Positions 53,454-64,000 are shown, counted from the first letter of the stretch. The stretch: 64,000 nt of DNA from Cryptomeria japonica (GCF_030272615.1 NC_081407.1:144342897-144406896), one strand, 5' to 3'. Notes: generated by a model not told the origin, from the sequence alone. Program-made: numbers and translations.

Positions 53454-53465
53454 TGGTATCAAAGC
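53454..53465 (+). promoter_or_regulatory. Copia-3 primer-binding site
   Basis: TGGTATCAAAGC, two bases after the LTR; one mismatch from the initiator Met-tRNA complement TGGTATCAGAGC. Confidence 0.88.
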
Positions 53466-53519
53466 CTGGTGCCTTGGAGCAAGTCTAATAGCTTGAGGAA
53501 GATCCTATATTTGTAATCT

Positions 53520-54138
53520 ATGGAGATAAGTTTGATGAAAGAAATTCAAGTAACACTTGAGGACTATTATGTTGAAAGGTTGAGAAACATGAAACTACAA
53601 GATGAGCTGAGATCTACGAAGGAATTTATTTTTACTCTGCAAGAGAGGTTGTCATTTGCACAAGCCAAAAGGAAAGAACTTTGTGATCAATTACAAAATC
53701 AAGATGATGAAGAAAAGAATGCTTTAAAGGATCTATGTCAGAAGTTAAGTCAGGAAAATGGTGTCATGAAGAAAGCAATGCAAGCCCTAACCATGAGGAT
53801 GTCCAAAGAGATTGAAGACCAAAAGAAGAATGAAGAAAATCTTTCCATATCTCTGAAAGATAGATATGAGGAATGCACTAGGTTTGCACATGAGAATGAT
53901 ATATTGAGAATTGAATTGGTGCAATCACAGAACAATGAGAAAAGAGTTGGAAAGAATGATAACAATCCTAAGAGGAGATTTGGATGTTGCAAATGAATAC
54001 AAAGACAAGTTCAAGATTAGTTTTGCTAAGCTTGATGAATTATTCAAGAATCAAAGGGACAGTGGAGACACTAGAGGTCTTAGACTTGAGCATGGAGAAA
54101 GCTCCAGTATTGCAAGTCAGGATGATACATCCGGTTAA
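53520..54138 (+). pseudogene. Copia-3 gag, coiled-coil region
   Basis: 158 open codons from 53520, rich in heptad-like Leu/Glu/Lys/Gln (LRNMKLQDELRSTKEFIFTL, QERLSFAQAKRKELCDQLQN, NGVMKKAMQALTMRMSKEIE). The reading switches frame near 53940 and continues as ELERMITILRGDLDVANEYK and FAKLDELFKNQRDSGDTRGL to 54138. I see no UBN2 gag core before it, so the gag N-terminus is probably deleted. A coiled coil between the gag core and zinc knuckles fits an RNA-packaging protein that oligomerises; it could be mistaken for a host structural protein. Confidence 0.75.
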
Positions 54139-54222
54139 AAGAGAAAATAGGAGAATCCACTAGACAACTAGAATCAAAGGTCACCGGTAAGACAACCCAA
54201 TGCACATAAATTTAATGGCAGA

Positions 54223-54510
54223 TGCTTTGTTTGCAATAATTTTGGTCATATGGGAAGTCAATGCAAAAATAGAGTCAATTAGAATATAATTCAAGTGTCA
54301 GTCAATGTTTCAATTGCAAAAAGTATGGTCATAGGACAACAAATTGTAGAATGAATGTGAAATGCCGTGCATGTGGAAAATTTGGACATATGGCTAATCA
54401 ATGTAGGTCAAGGAATACTCAAGGTTACAACAAGATAAGTCAAAAGAACAATGTCACCTGTTATGCATGCAACAAAGTAGGACACATTGCTAAATATTAT
54501 AAAAGCAAGA
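54223..54510 (+). pseudogene. Copia-3 gag, four-zinc-knuckle region
   Basis: Four CX2CX4HX4C-type knuckles in a row across frame breaks: CFVCNNFGHMGSQC, CFNCKKYGHRTTNC, CRACGKFGHMANQC and CYACNKVGHIAKYY, where the last Cys of the fourth is replaced by Tyr. These would bind element RNA. An Asn/Lys-rich tail follows to about 54653. Most copia gags have a single knuckle, as in Copia-1 and Copia-2 here. Confidence 0.88.
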
Positions 54511-54839
54511 ATACCCTAAAAAGGAATGACACATCCAATGAGAGGGGAAAGCATAAGGTTGATGAAATCCAACAAGCTCATGCTAATAAGTGGGTCAGGA
54601 AGTCTAAAGATCAGTCAGCAGAGGCAAATACCCCGGTTACTCAACTGACATAGTAGAATGTTCCCGCACCTATAGGAAACTCATATGGTATCTAAGGCAT
54701 TCACCTTAAGGGGAGGCAAATTGATGACAACTCTTGCATTTCCCCCAGTAGTGGTTTGAAAGCCTATTTCAGACTTTGGAGAAGACAGTTTGAAGATTAT
54801 CTGATGAAGATTTGTTGGATCTTGGATCTGGTTTGGTTT

Positions 54840-55250
54840 GCAGGTAAGTCACTTTATGAGTTATGGTTTGGTCATACATCTACAGTCAAGTACTTCAGAA
54901 TCTTTGGTAGTAAATGCTATATCAAAAGAGATGATTCCATTGGAAAGTTTGATCCTAGATGTGATGAAGGGATATTTCTTGGTTGCTCTAATCAAATCAA
55001 AGTATATAGATGTTATAACAAAAGATTGTAGAAAATTGTGGAGAGTGCTAATGTCAAGGTGGATGAGCAGTACAAAGGTCAAATTAGAACTTATGAGAGA
55101 GAACCAGAAGTGGAAATGGTTATAACTGAACCAGTGGCACCTGTACCGGAACAAAATGTTGAACCAATTACTCCAATAGTATAAGAAAATTCAACAATAA
55201 CTGAAGATCAGAGCAGGGAAACAGAAAGTCAGAAGACTCCTAGGTATGTA
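54840..55250 (+). pseudogene. Copia-3 integrase C-terminal remnant
   Basis: KSLYELWFGHTSTVKYFRIF, GSKCYIKRDDSIGKFDPRCD, EGIFLGCSNQIKVYRCYNKR: the region following the DDE core in copia integrases. The catalytic core itself is missing. The linker toward the RT follows with stops. Confidence 0.85.
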
Positions 55251-55311
55251 AGGTTGAATCATTCAGAAGATTAGATAATTGGAGAAGGAGAAGGTTGGCA
55301 GCTGATGAGGT

Positions 55312-55610
55312 ATGCTTAATTTTTCTCAAATTGAACTAGCATCAGTAGATGAAGCATGTAAGGATGAATGTTGGATGAAAGCTATGAAAGAGGAATTGGA
55401 TCAGATAGAAAAGAACAACACATGGACTTTATTTCCTCGGCCTAAAAATAAAAATGTTATTGGAACTAAATGGGTTTTTAGGAATACATTGAATGAAGAT
55501 GGACAAGTCGTGAGGAACAAGGCTGGGTTGGTCTAGAAAGGACATTTTTAGAAGGAAGGAATTGATTATGTTGAATTCTTGCTCCGGTAGCTAGGATTTT
55601 CATATACTTT
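55312..55610 (+). pseudogene. Copia-3 RT N-terminal remnant
   Basis: [60 protein letters not shown], then stops. The sequence jumps from here to RNase H, so the catalytic part of the RT is deleted near 55600-55660. Confidence 0.88.
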
Positions 55611-55654
55611 CTAGGATTTTCATGTATGGTTTGTGGTTTATGATAACTTTACAC

Positions 55655-56131
55655 TATGTGCATATATAGATGCAGATTGGGCTAGAGATATTGGTGACCA
55701 GAAGAGCACATCTGGTGGAGCTTTCTTTCTTGGAAAGAAACTTGTTTCATGGATCAATAAGAAACAATCATGTACTTAGTTATCTACTATTGAAAATGAG
55801 TATGTTGTTGCTGCTCTAACTGTACACAAGTTCTATGGATGAAGCAAATGTTGAAGGATATAAGGGTAGATTGTAATTAACCAGTAGTTATTCACTGTGA
55901 TAACTCTATTGCTATTGACATATCAAAGAATCCGGTATTTCAATCCAAGACTAAGCACATTTCTATCAAGTATATTTTTCTGAAGGAGAAGATGGAAGAA
56001 AATGAAGTAAAAATGGTTTATATGAACATTAAAGAGAAGATTGCAGATATCTTCACTAAACCTTTGCCTTGGGAATCATTTGAGTACTTCAAAGATATAT
56101 TTGGGGTCTCTGCCCCTCTGGTAGAGACTTG
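55655..56131 (+). pseudogene. Copia-3 RNase H remnant
   Basis: [49 protein letters not shown], then in other frames HCDNSIAIDISKN-like sequence, HISIKYIFLKEKM and [14 protein letters not shown]. The segment is broken by stops and small indels. It ends the pol reading before the polypurine-rich 3' region. Confidence 0.87.
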
Positions 56132-56208
56132 AGTGATGTTGATTGGCATCAATCCGGTAGCATTATCAGAACTATTATTCATTCTGGATTGATAAGATGG
56201 TGCTACTA

Positions 56209-56567
56209 CTCAGGGGGAGTAGTCAATTGTATGGACCAGAGGATCTAAGGTTTTTCTTTGATGTTTATGTCAGATTGATGGCATTGATGTCAAAGGGGGA
56301 GAGATATACATGTGAAAAAAATAGCTTAACAAAGATATCAGTCAAAGGGGGAGGAACAAAATTTCAGATTGGTTGTATCCCACTAGGGGAGTTTGGTTTA
56401 GGTCTATGGATGGTTGATTGGTACAGAGATAATTGGTTTAGAACTTCATTGATATATCATTTGTGGGAGATTGTTGGATGTCTTCCATTGGGGAGACTTG
56501 TTTGGCATTTCTTGGCACTTGGATGTTTTTCACATCTAGTGTTGCCATCAATGCCAAAGAGGGAGAT
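56209..56567 (+). promoter_or_regulatory. Copia-3 3' untranslated region with several polypurine tracts
   Basis: Four G-rich purine tracts: CAGGGGGAGT (56211-56220), CAAAGGGGGAGA (56291-56302), CAAAGGGGGAGG (56343-56354) and AAAGAGGGAGA (56556-56566). The last adjoins the 3' LTR and is the expected plus-strand primer; the others may be extra priming sites. Confidence 0.8.
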
Positions 56568-57764
56568 TGTTGGCAATTTGGAGGAATTGATTGTCTTGCA
56601 TTGATGTTTGTCATTGATGTCAAAACTAGCTATTTTGTTGTCTACGGGGTTCTAGTAGAGTGGTTGGATTATGATGTTGATTTGGAGATCTTCTCCGATA
56701 TTCTTCGGTATGTTTAGATTTGTGGAATTGGTTTGGTCCGGTTATTCAAATGCATGTCACATTTGGTTGGCTATGGATTTGGTGATCCAGAAGCTATCAT
56801 ATGTTCTAGTAAGCCTTTTGGGTACCAGTAAGGGTTTTACTAGCAGAGCTTTGTTGAAGATCTTTTGATGGATTCGATAAGTGGTGTTGGTGCGGCTTCT
56901 ACAAGTTTATCAGGATGTTGATGGCTATCATGTTCATGTTCCATTTGATCGGTGGTGTTGCATTTGGCTTTTGAAGACCTATTTTAGGTCTGGTTCTATT
57001 CTGTTAGGTTATGGACTGGTTTATGTAACGTGTTGGTTGATGCTCCCGATGTGTTACCGGTTGAATTTATTGATTGGATTATGTTGTTTTGGTCTTAGGC
57101 CAACTTGTGTTATCATTGGTTTGCTGGTTTATGTAATGGATTTATTGTATTATTTTTTAGGTGGCCGAACTAATTGTTTAGGTCCCAGGTTGGTATAAAT
57201 ATGATGTAAGACCTCTTTTGTAGATCATGGTTATCAATTGTGGGTTATGGGATTATCTGTGTGTGAATAAGGTTGTAATCATATGCAGAGGATTTGGTCG
57301 ATCATAGGTGATTGAGTTGGGTTTGTGTAAGAGGTTTTAGACCTATGACATTGAGCTTAACCATAATCGTACTTAGACATAAGATATGTTATTCAACCAG
57401 CTCAATCTTCTTTCTGGATTGTAGTCCAAAGATTTGTTGTAGTCAGTGAGGCTCCTTTTTGTGATGAGCAGTGTGCTCTAGGTTGTTGGCCTTCCTGTAT
57501 GTGCAATCCCTTTATATGTAATATTTATTCATCGGATCAATGGATAGATATTGTAGGTCTCTAATTCCACCATGGTTTTTCCTCAGTGAGGTTTTCCAAG
57601 TATAAATATGTGGTGTTATGGTGTTCATCTTTGTGGTTGCATTATTACTTGTTGTTATCTACTTTTATGCATACCAGTTTCTAAGTTGTGTTAATAAGGT
57701 TAAAATTATTAATTTCAAGAGAACACTGATTCACCCCCCCTCTTAGTGTTCTTGGATCCCAACA
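56568..57764 (+). repeat. Copia-3 3' LTR
   Basis: Starts TGTTGGCAATTTGGAGG, ends GGATCCCAACA. TATAAAT at 57194-57200. Aligns along its length with 52273-53451 with scattered differences and small indels. Confidence 0.95.
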
Positions 57765-57769
57765 AATAC

Positions 57770-58783
57770 ACAAATGAAGCTAAAATTTCAATGGTGACCA
57801 CCAAATAGTCATTCAAAAATTTAAAATGAAAGGTCATAATTGGGTTGTTTTCTATTGTTGGTTCTTTCTATTTCTAGATTTGGTCTTTTTGCTATCTTTT
57901 TGTGCCCAGCTAGGCTTATGTTGTCTCTTTAGTTGCTTCTTTTTATGCCTATCCTTGCAACCCATTTTGTTTTGGATGTTGCTTTCTGATTCTAATCCTC
58001 TTAGAATCATTTTATAAAGGGTTTTGGGGCCCCTTCAAAACCTATTTTTGCCTTAATCCAAAACCAGTCCTTGAGGAAAAAAGGACAATTTCATAATGCA
58101 TTTAACCAATAATTTAAAGAAATTCAAAATTGTTGGCTTCATCAATTAAATTAAAGTCATATAAATAATAAAAAATGAGTCCGTAATTGCATAACATTTC
58201 ATAACATGATCACCTTATGAATTCAATCAAGCCACCTAAGGGGGAGGAGGGTAAATGGTGGTCTCAAACTGGATGGAGCTCATAAATATATATCATAATA
58301 TCACAATAACTATGTACCACACAACCTAAGATAATCATATAATAATTGAATCATCAATGATATATATACTCTAGAAACACGACACTTGGGTCCATCCCCA
58401 ATCCTTTTTCTTTACAATAATAGATGGTAGCAAGAGAGATAAGAGAACATTAAATAGGTAATTGTATCACATATGAATCACTAGTAGATCCATAAGGAGG
58501 GGGATATGGGGGAAAACATTCCAAAAATAACAATGAGGTCCATGTTGCAACTCTCCTCACCCCCAGAAGATAAAGGCCTCATGATAGCTCATCTTACCCT
58601 AGGAGTGAGGGCACACAATCAATCACCTCACCGCAAATAGGTTAGGTTGTAATTGAGGTCTTCTCTCTACCACTTGATCTCTAATTATAATAGTGAACTC
58701 TTATCCCTTAGGAGTGGTCGACACTAGGGGATACACCAACATAACAAAATATGATCACGAAAAGAACTATAAACATCCTTCCA
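57770..58783. other. Right flank of Copia-3, no gene seen
   Basis: AT-rich, C-poor to A/C-rich non-coding sequence. A 63-codon hydrophobic open frame (57826-58017) has no start context or relatives that I recognise. Confidence 0.5.
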
Positions 58784-58903
58784 TTTTTTTTTTTTAAAAA
58801 AGGGGTAAAAAATTATTTAATCAAAACAAAAGTACAAAGTAAAGGCCTTGGGCCCACCAAGAAAAGAGCACAAAGAAACCAATAAACACCACCAACACCC
58901 ACT

Positions 58904-59607
58904 TTACATAGTTCTGTCCTCCAACATTAATCTCTCCAAGATCTCAAGATAATCGAGAGGTAAACCATCCCTCCCTCCAATATCCCATCCATCAACATTC
59001 TCGGAGGCCCACTTCACCAAACAATCAACCACTCTATTCCACTCCCTAGTGATATGATGAAAATAAACAAAATCCAAAGAGTTGCGCATGTTTAAAATCT
59101 ATCTAACCATAGAGACTAATTGCCAACTAACATCATACAAACTCTTCTTGTTAAGCATATCGACAACAATCTAGGAGTCTAACTCACAAATAATCCTCCT
59201 CCAACCTAAAGAGTACCCTTTCACAACTGCAATTTTGATAGCAAGAGCCTCCATCAAATTGTTAGAATGTTGTCCTTTATAAAGTGAGATTAAAAATACA
59301 ACACACCATCACTACCTCTACCAATGCCACCAATACTAGCACGTCCTGGGTTCCCATGAGATGAGCCATCAGTATTAATCTTGAAAAACCTAACAAGAGG
59401 AGGCATCCACCTCCCATCTCTACAGATCCTTTGCTTAACATGTCGGGTTTTTTTCCCAGCACTACTACACCCTCTTCTATCCTCCAAGTTCAATTTCTGA
59501 ACAATCGAATAATCACCGAGATCAACATTTTCAGACAAATCACACTTTGTAGAGATAGTCTCTTGAAGTCTGTGAACTATCTTTTGCCACAACTGAGAGC
59601 TCTCCAA
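58904..59607 (-). pseudogene. LINE-D ORF2 RNase H domain
   Basis: Split over frames. The N-terminal part (59290-59607) has FFKINTDGSSHGNPGRASIG, GIGRGSDG; the middle, in another frame, has LMEALAIKIAVVKGYSL-like sequence and a decayed ICELDS block; the C-terminal part (58904-59089) has HITREWNRVVDCLVKWASEN. Order and sequence match LINE-B closely. Confidence 0.85.
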
Positions 59608-59741
59608 ACTGATTCCGCCAAAAATCCTCTAATTTATTTCCAACCAAAGGTTCTAGATAATGAAAGTATGCTCAAAAGCCCAAGCCACCTAAAGGAAAGT
59701 AGTCCTTGTAGGAGGCCTACCCAAACTCTCCCAAAATTCAA

Positions 59742-60243
59742 TTAAGGATGTTGCATGAATAGAGGCATGTTGTCAAGCCTCCCACCACCTGTGTCAAATC
59801 TTCTTAGACAAAGGGCATAAAAATAATAAATAAGAGCTACATTCCTCATTATGCAAACATAGGAAACAAATAGAGGGCCCTTGAAAGCCTCTCTTGCATA
59901 GATTCTCCCATGTGAGGCATTTCCTTTGAGCAACCAACCATAAGAAACAATTACATTTAGGCCAAGAAAAGTTGTTCCATACCTTTTTCCACCAAGGCAC
60001 ATTGACCAAACCATGCAATTGCTTGTCTAACATAGCATAACCTTCAACAATAGATATTCCTTTTGGGTTGGGACCCCAAGACAAAGTGTCCCTCCCATTT
60101 AGGGAACTGAATAATCTACCCACAAAGATTTTAGCTAGCTCAGTGTTCACCTTAATAGAGCTACCCTGGGGCCATTCTTGAGTATCCTTCCAACATGTCA
60201 TCTCCACCTGACCTTCAAATTTGAATATTTTAAAATGCTCCAC
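59742..60243 (-). pseudogene. LINE-D ORF2 zf-RVT segment
   Basis: 149 open codons with KCNCFLWLVAQRKCLTWENL, CKRGFQGPSICFLCLHNEEC and LLFLCPLSKKI. This is the plant LINE zinc segment, with the histidine of the usual set not obvious. It continues the RT reading from the right. Confidence 0.83.
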
Positions 60244-60712
60244 CTTAACCCAGCCAATATCAATAAAATTATTGCAAAGGGATCAAAGCTAAGGGAAGCT
60301 AGCAAGAATGGGAGGGTGCCCATCCTAAGGGTCTTGCCAAAAAAGAGCATCAGAGCCTTTAATAGAAATCCAGAAAAGACCATCCTTAATAAGCTGAGCT
60401 CCCTTTTTTAGAGTGTCCCAAATACAAGATACCCTTCCTAACAAATCAAGGCACGACACATCATGGCTATCAACACCAGGAAGGTACCTGCAGGTAAGAA
60501 TCCTGACCCAGTTCTAATCTTGACTGTTGCACCACCTCCAATACAGCTTGGCTACCAAAGCCTTGCTAACAAGCACAATAGACCAAAGACCAAGACCCCT
60601 AGCATGGTTCGCTCTACAAACTCCCAATTAACTAAACTCTACTTAGAAGAAAGAAGGCTACCAGAACACAAAAATTGGCAAGAGAGAGCTATTGGACAAC
60701 TCTGATACCAAT
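60198..60712 (-). pseudogene. LINE-D ORF2 RT C-terminal part
   Basis: Matches LINE-B segment for segment: KALVAKLYWRWC, VRILTCRYLPGVDSHDVSC, CIWDTLKKGAQLIKDGLFWI and ALFWQDP. The most upstream part, up to the LTR, aligns as LVSEL followed by ALS and CSGSLLSSK in place of FVKELDALS and WSGSFIFSK of LINE-B. The catalytic box is not in this window. Confidence 0.8.
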
Positions 60713-61878
60713 TGTTAGCTAATTTAGATACCAGGAGTAAACTGAGAGGCAATTATAAACCTTATACTAGAGAACAACACAATGAAAGATATAGCATGAA
60801 ATCACAAAACACATAACACCAATATTTTGACGTGGAAAACCCGGAAAGGGGAAAACCACAGTGGTAAATCCTACCCACAATAAGATGAATACTCTACAGT
60901 AGTATTGTGTACAATTACAATGGGGTATGTACTTGCAGATAGGCCAACAACCTAGAGCACATTGCTCATCACAAAGGGAAGTCTTACAAGCTTACATAAA
61001 CATTGGACTACAATCCGGAAAGAAATGAACTGTGAAAGTAGCATCTACTAATGCTTGATACAGTTCCGATTAAGCACCAATGCCTACTTTGCAATACAAA
61101 ACCTTTCCAACCTTCACTGAAATTATATGACCTTGTTCACACATAATCCTTACTTTGATAATGTAGACATAACCATACCATTCTTATCACAATTACATGA
61201 ATAAGTCACCTATAAATACAAATCATCAACCTTATTGACAAGGTCACCTAAACCCTAAACCCTAAACCCATAATTATAAAAATTACATCACACGATACCA
61301 CTAGACCAACATTATGATTTACATTACATAGCATGGACCTAATTTAGGTATCCAAACAATTATATCCACTGAAAATTCCGCTAAGACCAAAATCCAACAC
61401 ACTTCACCAACCGGTAGAAACCCTCAGTGAAATAACATAAAGTTTAATCGGATCCAACTAGGACCATCTTAACAACATGCAATCCAATGAAAAGTCACCA
61501 AACACCAAGACACGATCAAGAAACACCTTCAGCATGACAGAAACTGATTCCATAAGCCGGACCAAAATCCACTGCCCAAATCACCAAATAATGCTTACCG
61601 GTAAAAAGCTAACCGGGAAAGCTAGAAGATAGCTAGTAAAGGAAAATACCAAAAGCAATAACAACCAAAGCACCAAATCATGAACCAAAAAAATATAGAA
61701 AGCATATAACCATCCAAAACTGATTATGGAGATCTGATCATACCGGATCAGACTCATAGCCGAAACCAAGAAGATCACCAAGACTAACTGAGATAAATTC
61801 CAATCAGGATAGTCTCCAACCAGGATACAATGTTGATATCAATGACAACACTTAACCAAATCTAACATATTTCTAACA
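60713..61878 (-). repeat. Copia-4 LTR (3' LTR of the element)
   Basis: Starts TGTTAGCTAATTTAGATACC and ends ATATTTCTAACA. It is followed on the right by the polypurine tract (ATCTCCCCCTTTGGC, 61879-61893), which sets minus orientation. A perfect primer-binding-site-like word lies just outside its left end. Partner LTR and target duplication lie outside the window. Confidence 0.9.
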
Positions 61879-62232
61879 ATCTCCCCCTTTGGCATTGATG
61901 GCAACATTGAATGTGAAAAACATCCAAGTGCCAAGTAATGCCAACAATCTCCCCAAAAGAGAAAAGACTGATATGAAATAACCCCCCTGAGATTAACACC
62001 TTCTCCCAAAAGATTTGACTATTTTTTACATGAATACCTTCTCCCCCTTTGACATCAATGACAAAGGATGGATACCAAACCAAGAATACTAAACCAAACA
62101 ACTGACTACTCCCCCTTAGTAGTAGCATCATCTTCATCAACCCGGATCAGAAAAGTATGTCTGATAAGATTACCAGATTGATGCATCCCTTCATCTCTAA
62201 GATTCTTCCAGAGGGTTGGTAACCCCCAAGTG

Positions 62233-62970
62233 TTATCTGAGATATTTAAAAGTGTCTTTAGGAAATGGTTTTGTTAGAATATCTGCAATCTGTTCCTTAG
62301 TAGGCACATAAACCAATTTGACTTCCTTTGCTTCAACCTTTTCCTTCAAGAAATTGTACCTTATAGAAATGTGTATTGATTTGGAATGAAATACCAGATT
62401 CTTTGACATATCAATAGAAGCAGTATTATCACAGTGAATAAAAATAGTCTCATCATAAGTTACCCTTATATCCTTTAACATTTGTTTCATCCATAAAATC
62501 CGAGTACAGTTGGTAGCAGCTGCTACATATTCTGCTTCAGCAATAGACAATGAAGTGTATGATTGTTTCTTACTAAGCTATGAAACTAACTTCTTCCCAA
62601 GAAAGAATGCACCGCCAGTAGTGCTCTTCCAGTCATCCACATCTTCTGCCCAATCAGAATCTGTATATGCACATAATGTGAATTCATCATTCTTTGGATA
62701 CCATAACCCAAAGCCTGTTGTACCTGCCAAATATCTGAATATCCTCTTGACATCAATATCATGAGTTTCTTTAGGATCTGACTGAAATCTAGAAGCAATA
62801 CAAACACCATTCATTATATCAGGTCTAGTCTGAGTTAGGTACAACAAACCACTGATCATTGATTTATATCTACTCAGATTCACTTTAGGGGATTCGTCAT
62901 CCTTTGACAATTTGCAACTCGTTATCATAGGAGTACCGACAGGTTTTGAATTCTCAAGTCCAAATTTATT
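62233..62970 (-). pseudogene. Copia-4 RNase H and RT C-terminus
   Basis: Two open pieces in one frame (62578-62928 and 62233-62550) separated by a stop. Motifs: [51 protein letters not shown], then SIAEAEYVAAATNCTRILWM, IHCDNTASIDMSKN and EQIADILTKPFPKD. Acidic positions are kept. A shift near 62960 (KEL then KFGLENSKPV in another frame) separates it from the RT core. Confidence 0.92.
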
Positions 62971-63660
62971 AACTCCTTAACATACTTAGTTTGACAAATA
63001 AAAATACCTTTATCAGTCTGAGTAATATGCAAACCTAAGAAAAATTTCATCTCACCAATCATAGACATTTCAAATTAATTCTTCATATCATTAGCAAATT
63101 TCATGCATAGACCTTCTTCTCCTCCAAAAATGATATCATCCACAAAGAATTCAATAATCAGTATATCATCATGTTCAATTTTATAATATAAGTTACTATC
63201 AACATTACCTTTACTAAAACCAAGTTTTGAAAGATATTTATCCAATCCAGCATACCATGCTCTAGGGGCATTTTTTAGTACATATAAAGCTTTCTTCAAT
63301 CTGCAAACCATGTCCTTATCTTCTGATAAATAAAATCCATTAGGTTTCTCAATGTAAACTTCCTCTTCAATATCTCCATTTAGAAATGCACATTTGACAT
63401 CCATCTGATATACTTTGTAGTTCTTGTGTGCAACATAAGAAAGAAAAGGTCTTACCACTTCAATTCTAGCAACTGGGGCATAAGTCTATGCATAATCAAC
63501 TCCTTCTTTCTGTGAATAACCTTTGCAAACCAATCTAGCCTTGTTCCTCACAACTCGACCTTCCTCATTCAATTTATTCTTGAAAAACCCATTTAGTTCC
63601 AATAACGTTCTTGTCTTTAGGTCTAGGTACTAGTTCCCATTTCTTAATCTTTTCAGTCTA
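62971..63660 (-). pseudogene. Copia-4 reverse transcriptase
   Basis: 127 open codons (63075-63458) with YQMDVKCAFLNGDIEEEVYI, LYVLKNAPRAWYAGLDKYLS, and the catalytic [12 protein letters not shown]. Upstream, across a stop, [20 protein letters not shown] and TYAPVARIE are readable, and farther up [12 protein letters not shown] after a frameshift near 63585. It is an RT of the same type as Copia-1. Confidence 0.92.
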
Positions 63661-64000
63661 ATCTAATTCCTCTTCCATTTCTTTTATCCAATTTTCATCA
63701 TTACTTGCTTCAATAAATAATTCCGGTTCAATTTGAGAAATTAAACATACCTTTTCAGCAGCTAACCTTCTCCTAGTCATCACACCTTTCCTTTTATCTC
63801 CGATGATTTGATCTTCAAAATGATTTAGTTTTACATACCTGGGAGTCTTTGAATTTTATTGATTTAGTGACTCATTCTATTGTTCATCTGTCACTGTTGA
63901 ATTTTTTGATGCTACTGGTGTCACTGGTTCACTGTTTTGAATTGATTCTCGCATTACCAGTTTTGGTCTGATAAATTCATCTTTCGGTCCATAATCATAT

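Larger units (their letters stand above)
52273..57764 (+). mobile_element. Copia-3: complete-ended, internally deleted Ty1/copia element
   Basis: LTRs at 52273-53451 and 56568-57764, primer-binding site after the first and polypurine tract before the second, all in the plus orientation. Perfect target duplication AATAC (52268-52272 and 57765-57769). The interior (3.1 kb) keeps a gag coiled coil, four zinc knuckles, integrase C-terminus, RT N-terminus and RNase H, but lacks protease, the integrase core and most of the RT. It is non-autonomous and decayed. LTR start TGTTGGCAATTTGG relates it to the solo LTR at 753. Confidence 0.95.
58784..60712 (-). mobile_element. LINE-D (LINE-B family), 3' part
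   Basis: Minus-strand LINE with its poly(A) as T12 at 58784-58795, preceded on the element strand by AATAATTTTTTACCCC as in LINE-B. It carries RNase H, zinc segment and RT C-terminus. The reading runs to 60712, where Copia-4 begins, so the rest probably lies beyond the window on the far side of that insertion. Confidence 0.88.
60713..64000 (-). mobile_element. Copia-4, partial Ty1/copia element running off the window
   Basis: One LTR, 3' untranslated region with several polypurine tracts (61879, about 62039, about 62108), then RNase H and RT on the minus strand up to about 63650 and the acidic linker upstream of the RT to the window end. It inserted in LINE-D. LTR family differs from Copia-1 to -3. 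Confidence 0.92.

Noticed and set aside
53520-53996. A host coiled-coil (myosin- or kinesin-like) protein
   Set aside because: It lies just after the primer-binding site and before gag zinc knuckles inside Copia-3, so it is part of gag.

Overview
The window looks like intergenic chromosomal DNA from a large plant nuclear genome. The plant call rests on Ty1/copia elements primed by initiator Met-tRNA, L1-type LINEs with a DUF4283-like ORF1 and (in most) a plant-type RNase H, tRNA-derived SINEs, and a pentatricopeptide-repeat (PPR) gene fragment. The density of old, nested, decayed elements would suit a gymnosperm, but that is inference. I see no intact host gene, rRNA, tRNA gene or CRISPR array. 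Almost all coding signal belongs to retrotransposons, mostly broken by stops and frameshifts.

Layout. 1-3.3 kb: unassigned DNA, a solo copia LTR (753-1979) with perfect 5-bp target duplications, a SINE, AT-rich spacers and a long near-perfect hairpin (2993-3186). 3.37-26.44 kb: a LINE block built by successive insertions into one AT-rich tract. It holds LINE-A (minus; coding 7720-13847, with a 2.8-kb tandem array and a TG microsatellite on its 3' side), a duplicated PPR pseudogene fragment (14.1-15.1 kb), LINE-C (plus, 15.2-22.6 kb) and LINE-E (minus, 5'-truncated, no RNase H, 22.6-26.4 kb). The flanks of LINE-E appear to be a roughly 50-bp target duplication whose left copy was later split by LINE-A and LINE-C. 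26.6-46.6 kb: LINE-B (plus), split into three pieces by two minus-strand copia elements. Copia-1 (29779-35152) has a fused gag/RT and lacks protease and integrase. Copia-2 (35435-43776) has all domains in one frame with scattered stops, and its right LTR holds a further solo LTR (42637-43419). 46.6-52.3 kb: AT-rich LTR-like remains with two copies of a 21-bp minisatellite. 52.3-57.8 kb: Copia-3 (plus), with both LTRs, target duplications and a gutted interior. 58.8-60.7 kb: LINE-D (minus, same family as LINE-B), interrupted by Copia-4 (minus, from 60713), which runs off the window.

How the parts relate. Copia pol proteins would convert LTR-bounded RNA to cDNA and integrate it. LINE ORF1/ORF2 proteins would copy LINE RNA at a nick, and the SINEs may have used LINE enzymes, since their 3' tails resemble LINE tails here. 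In all three LINEs that keep the ORF1/ORF2 junction, the ORF1 stop and ORF2 start overlap as ATGA. I found no clearly new defence or metabolic system. The best leads are the ATGA junctions, an LTR that carries a copy of its own primer-binding site, the hairpin locus, and the nested-insertion chronology.
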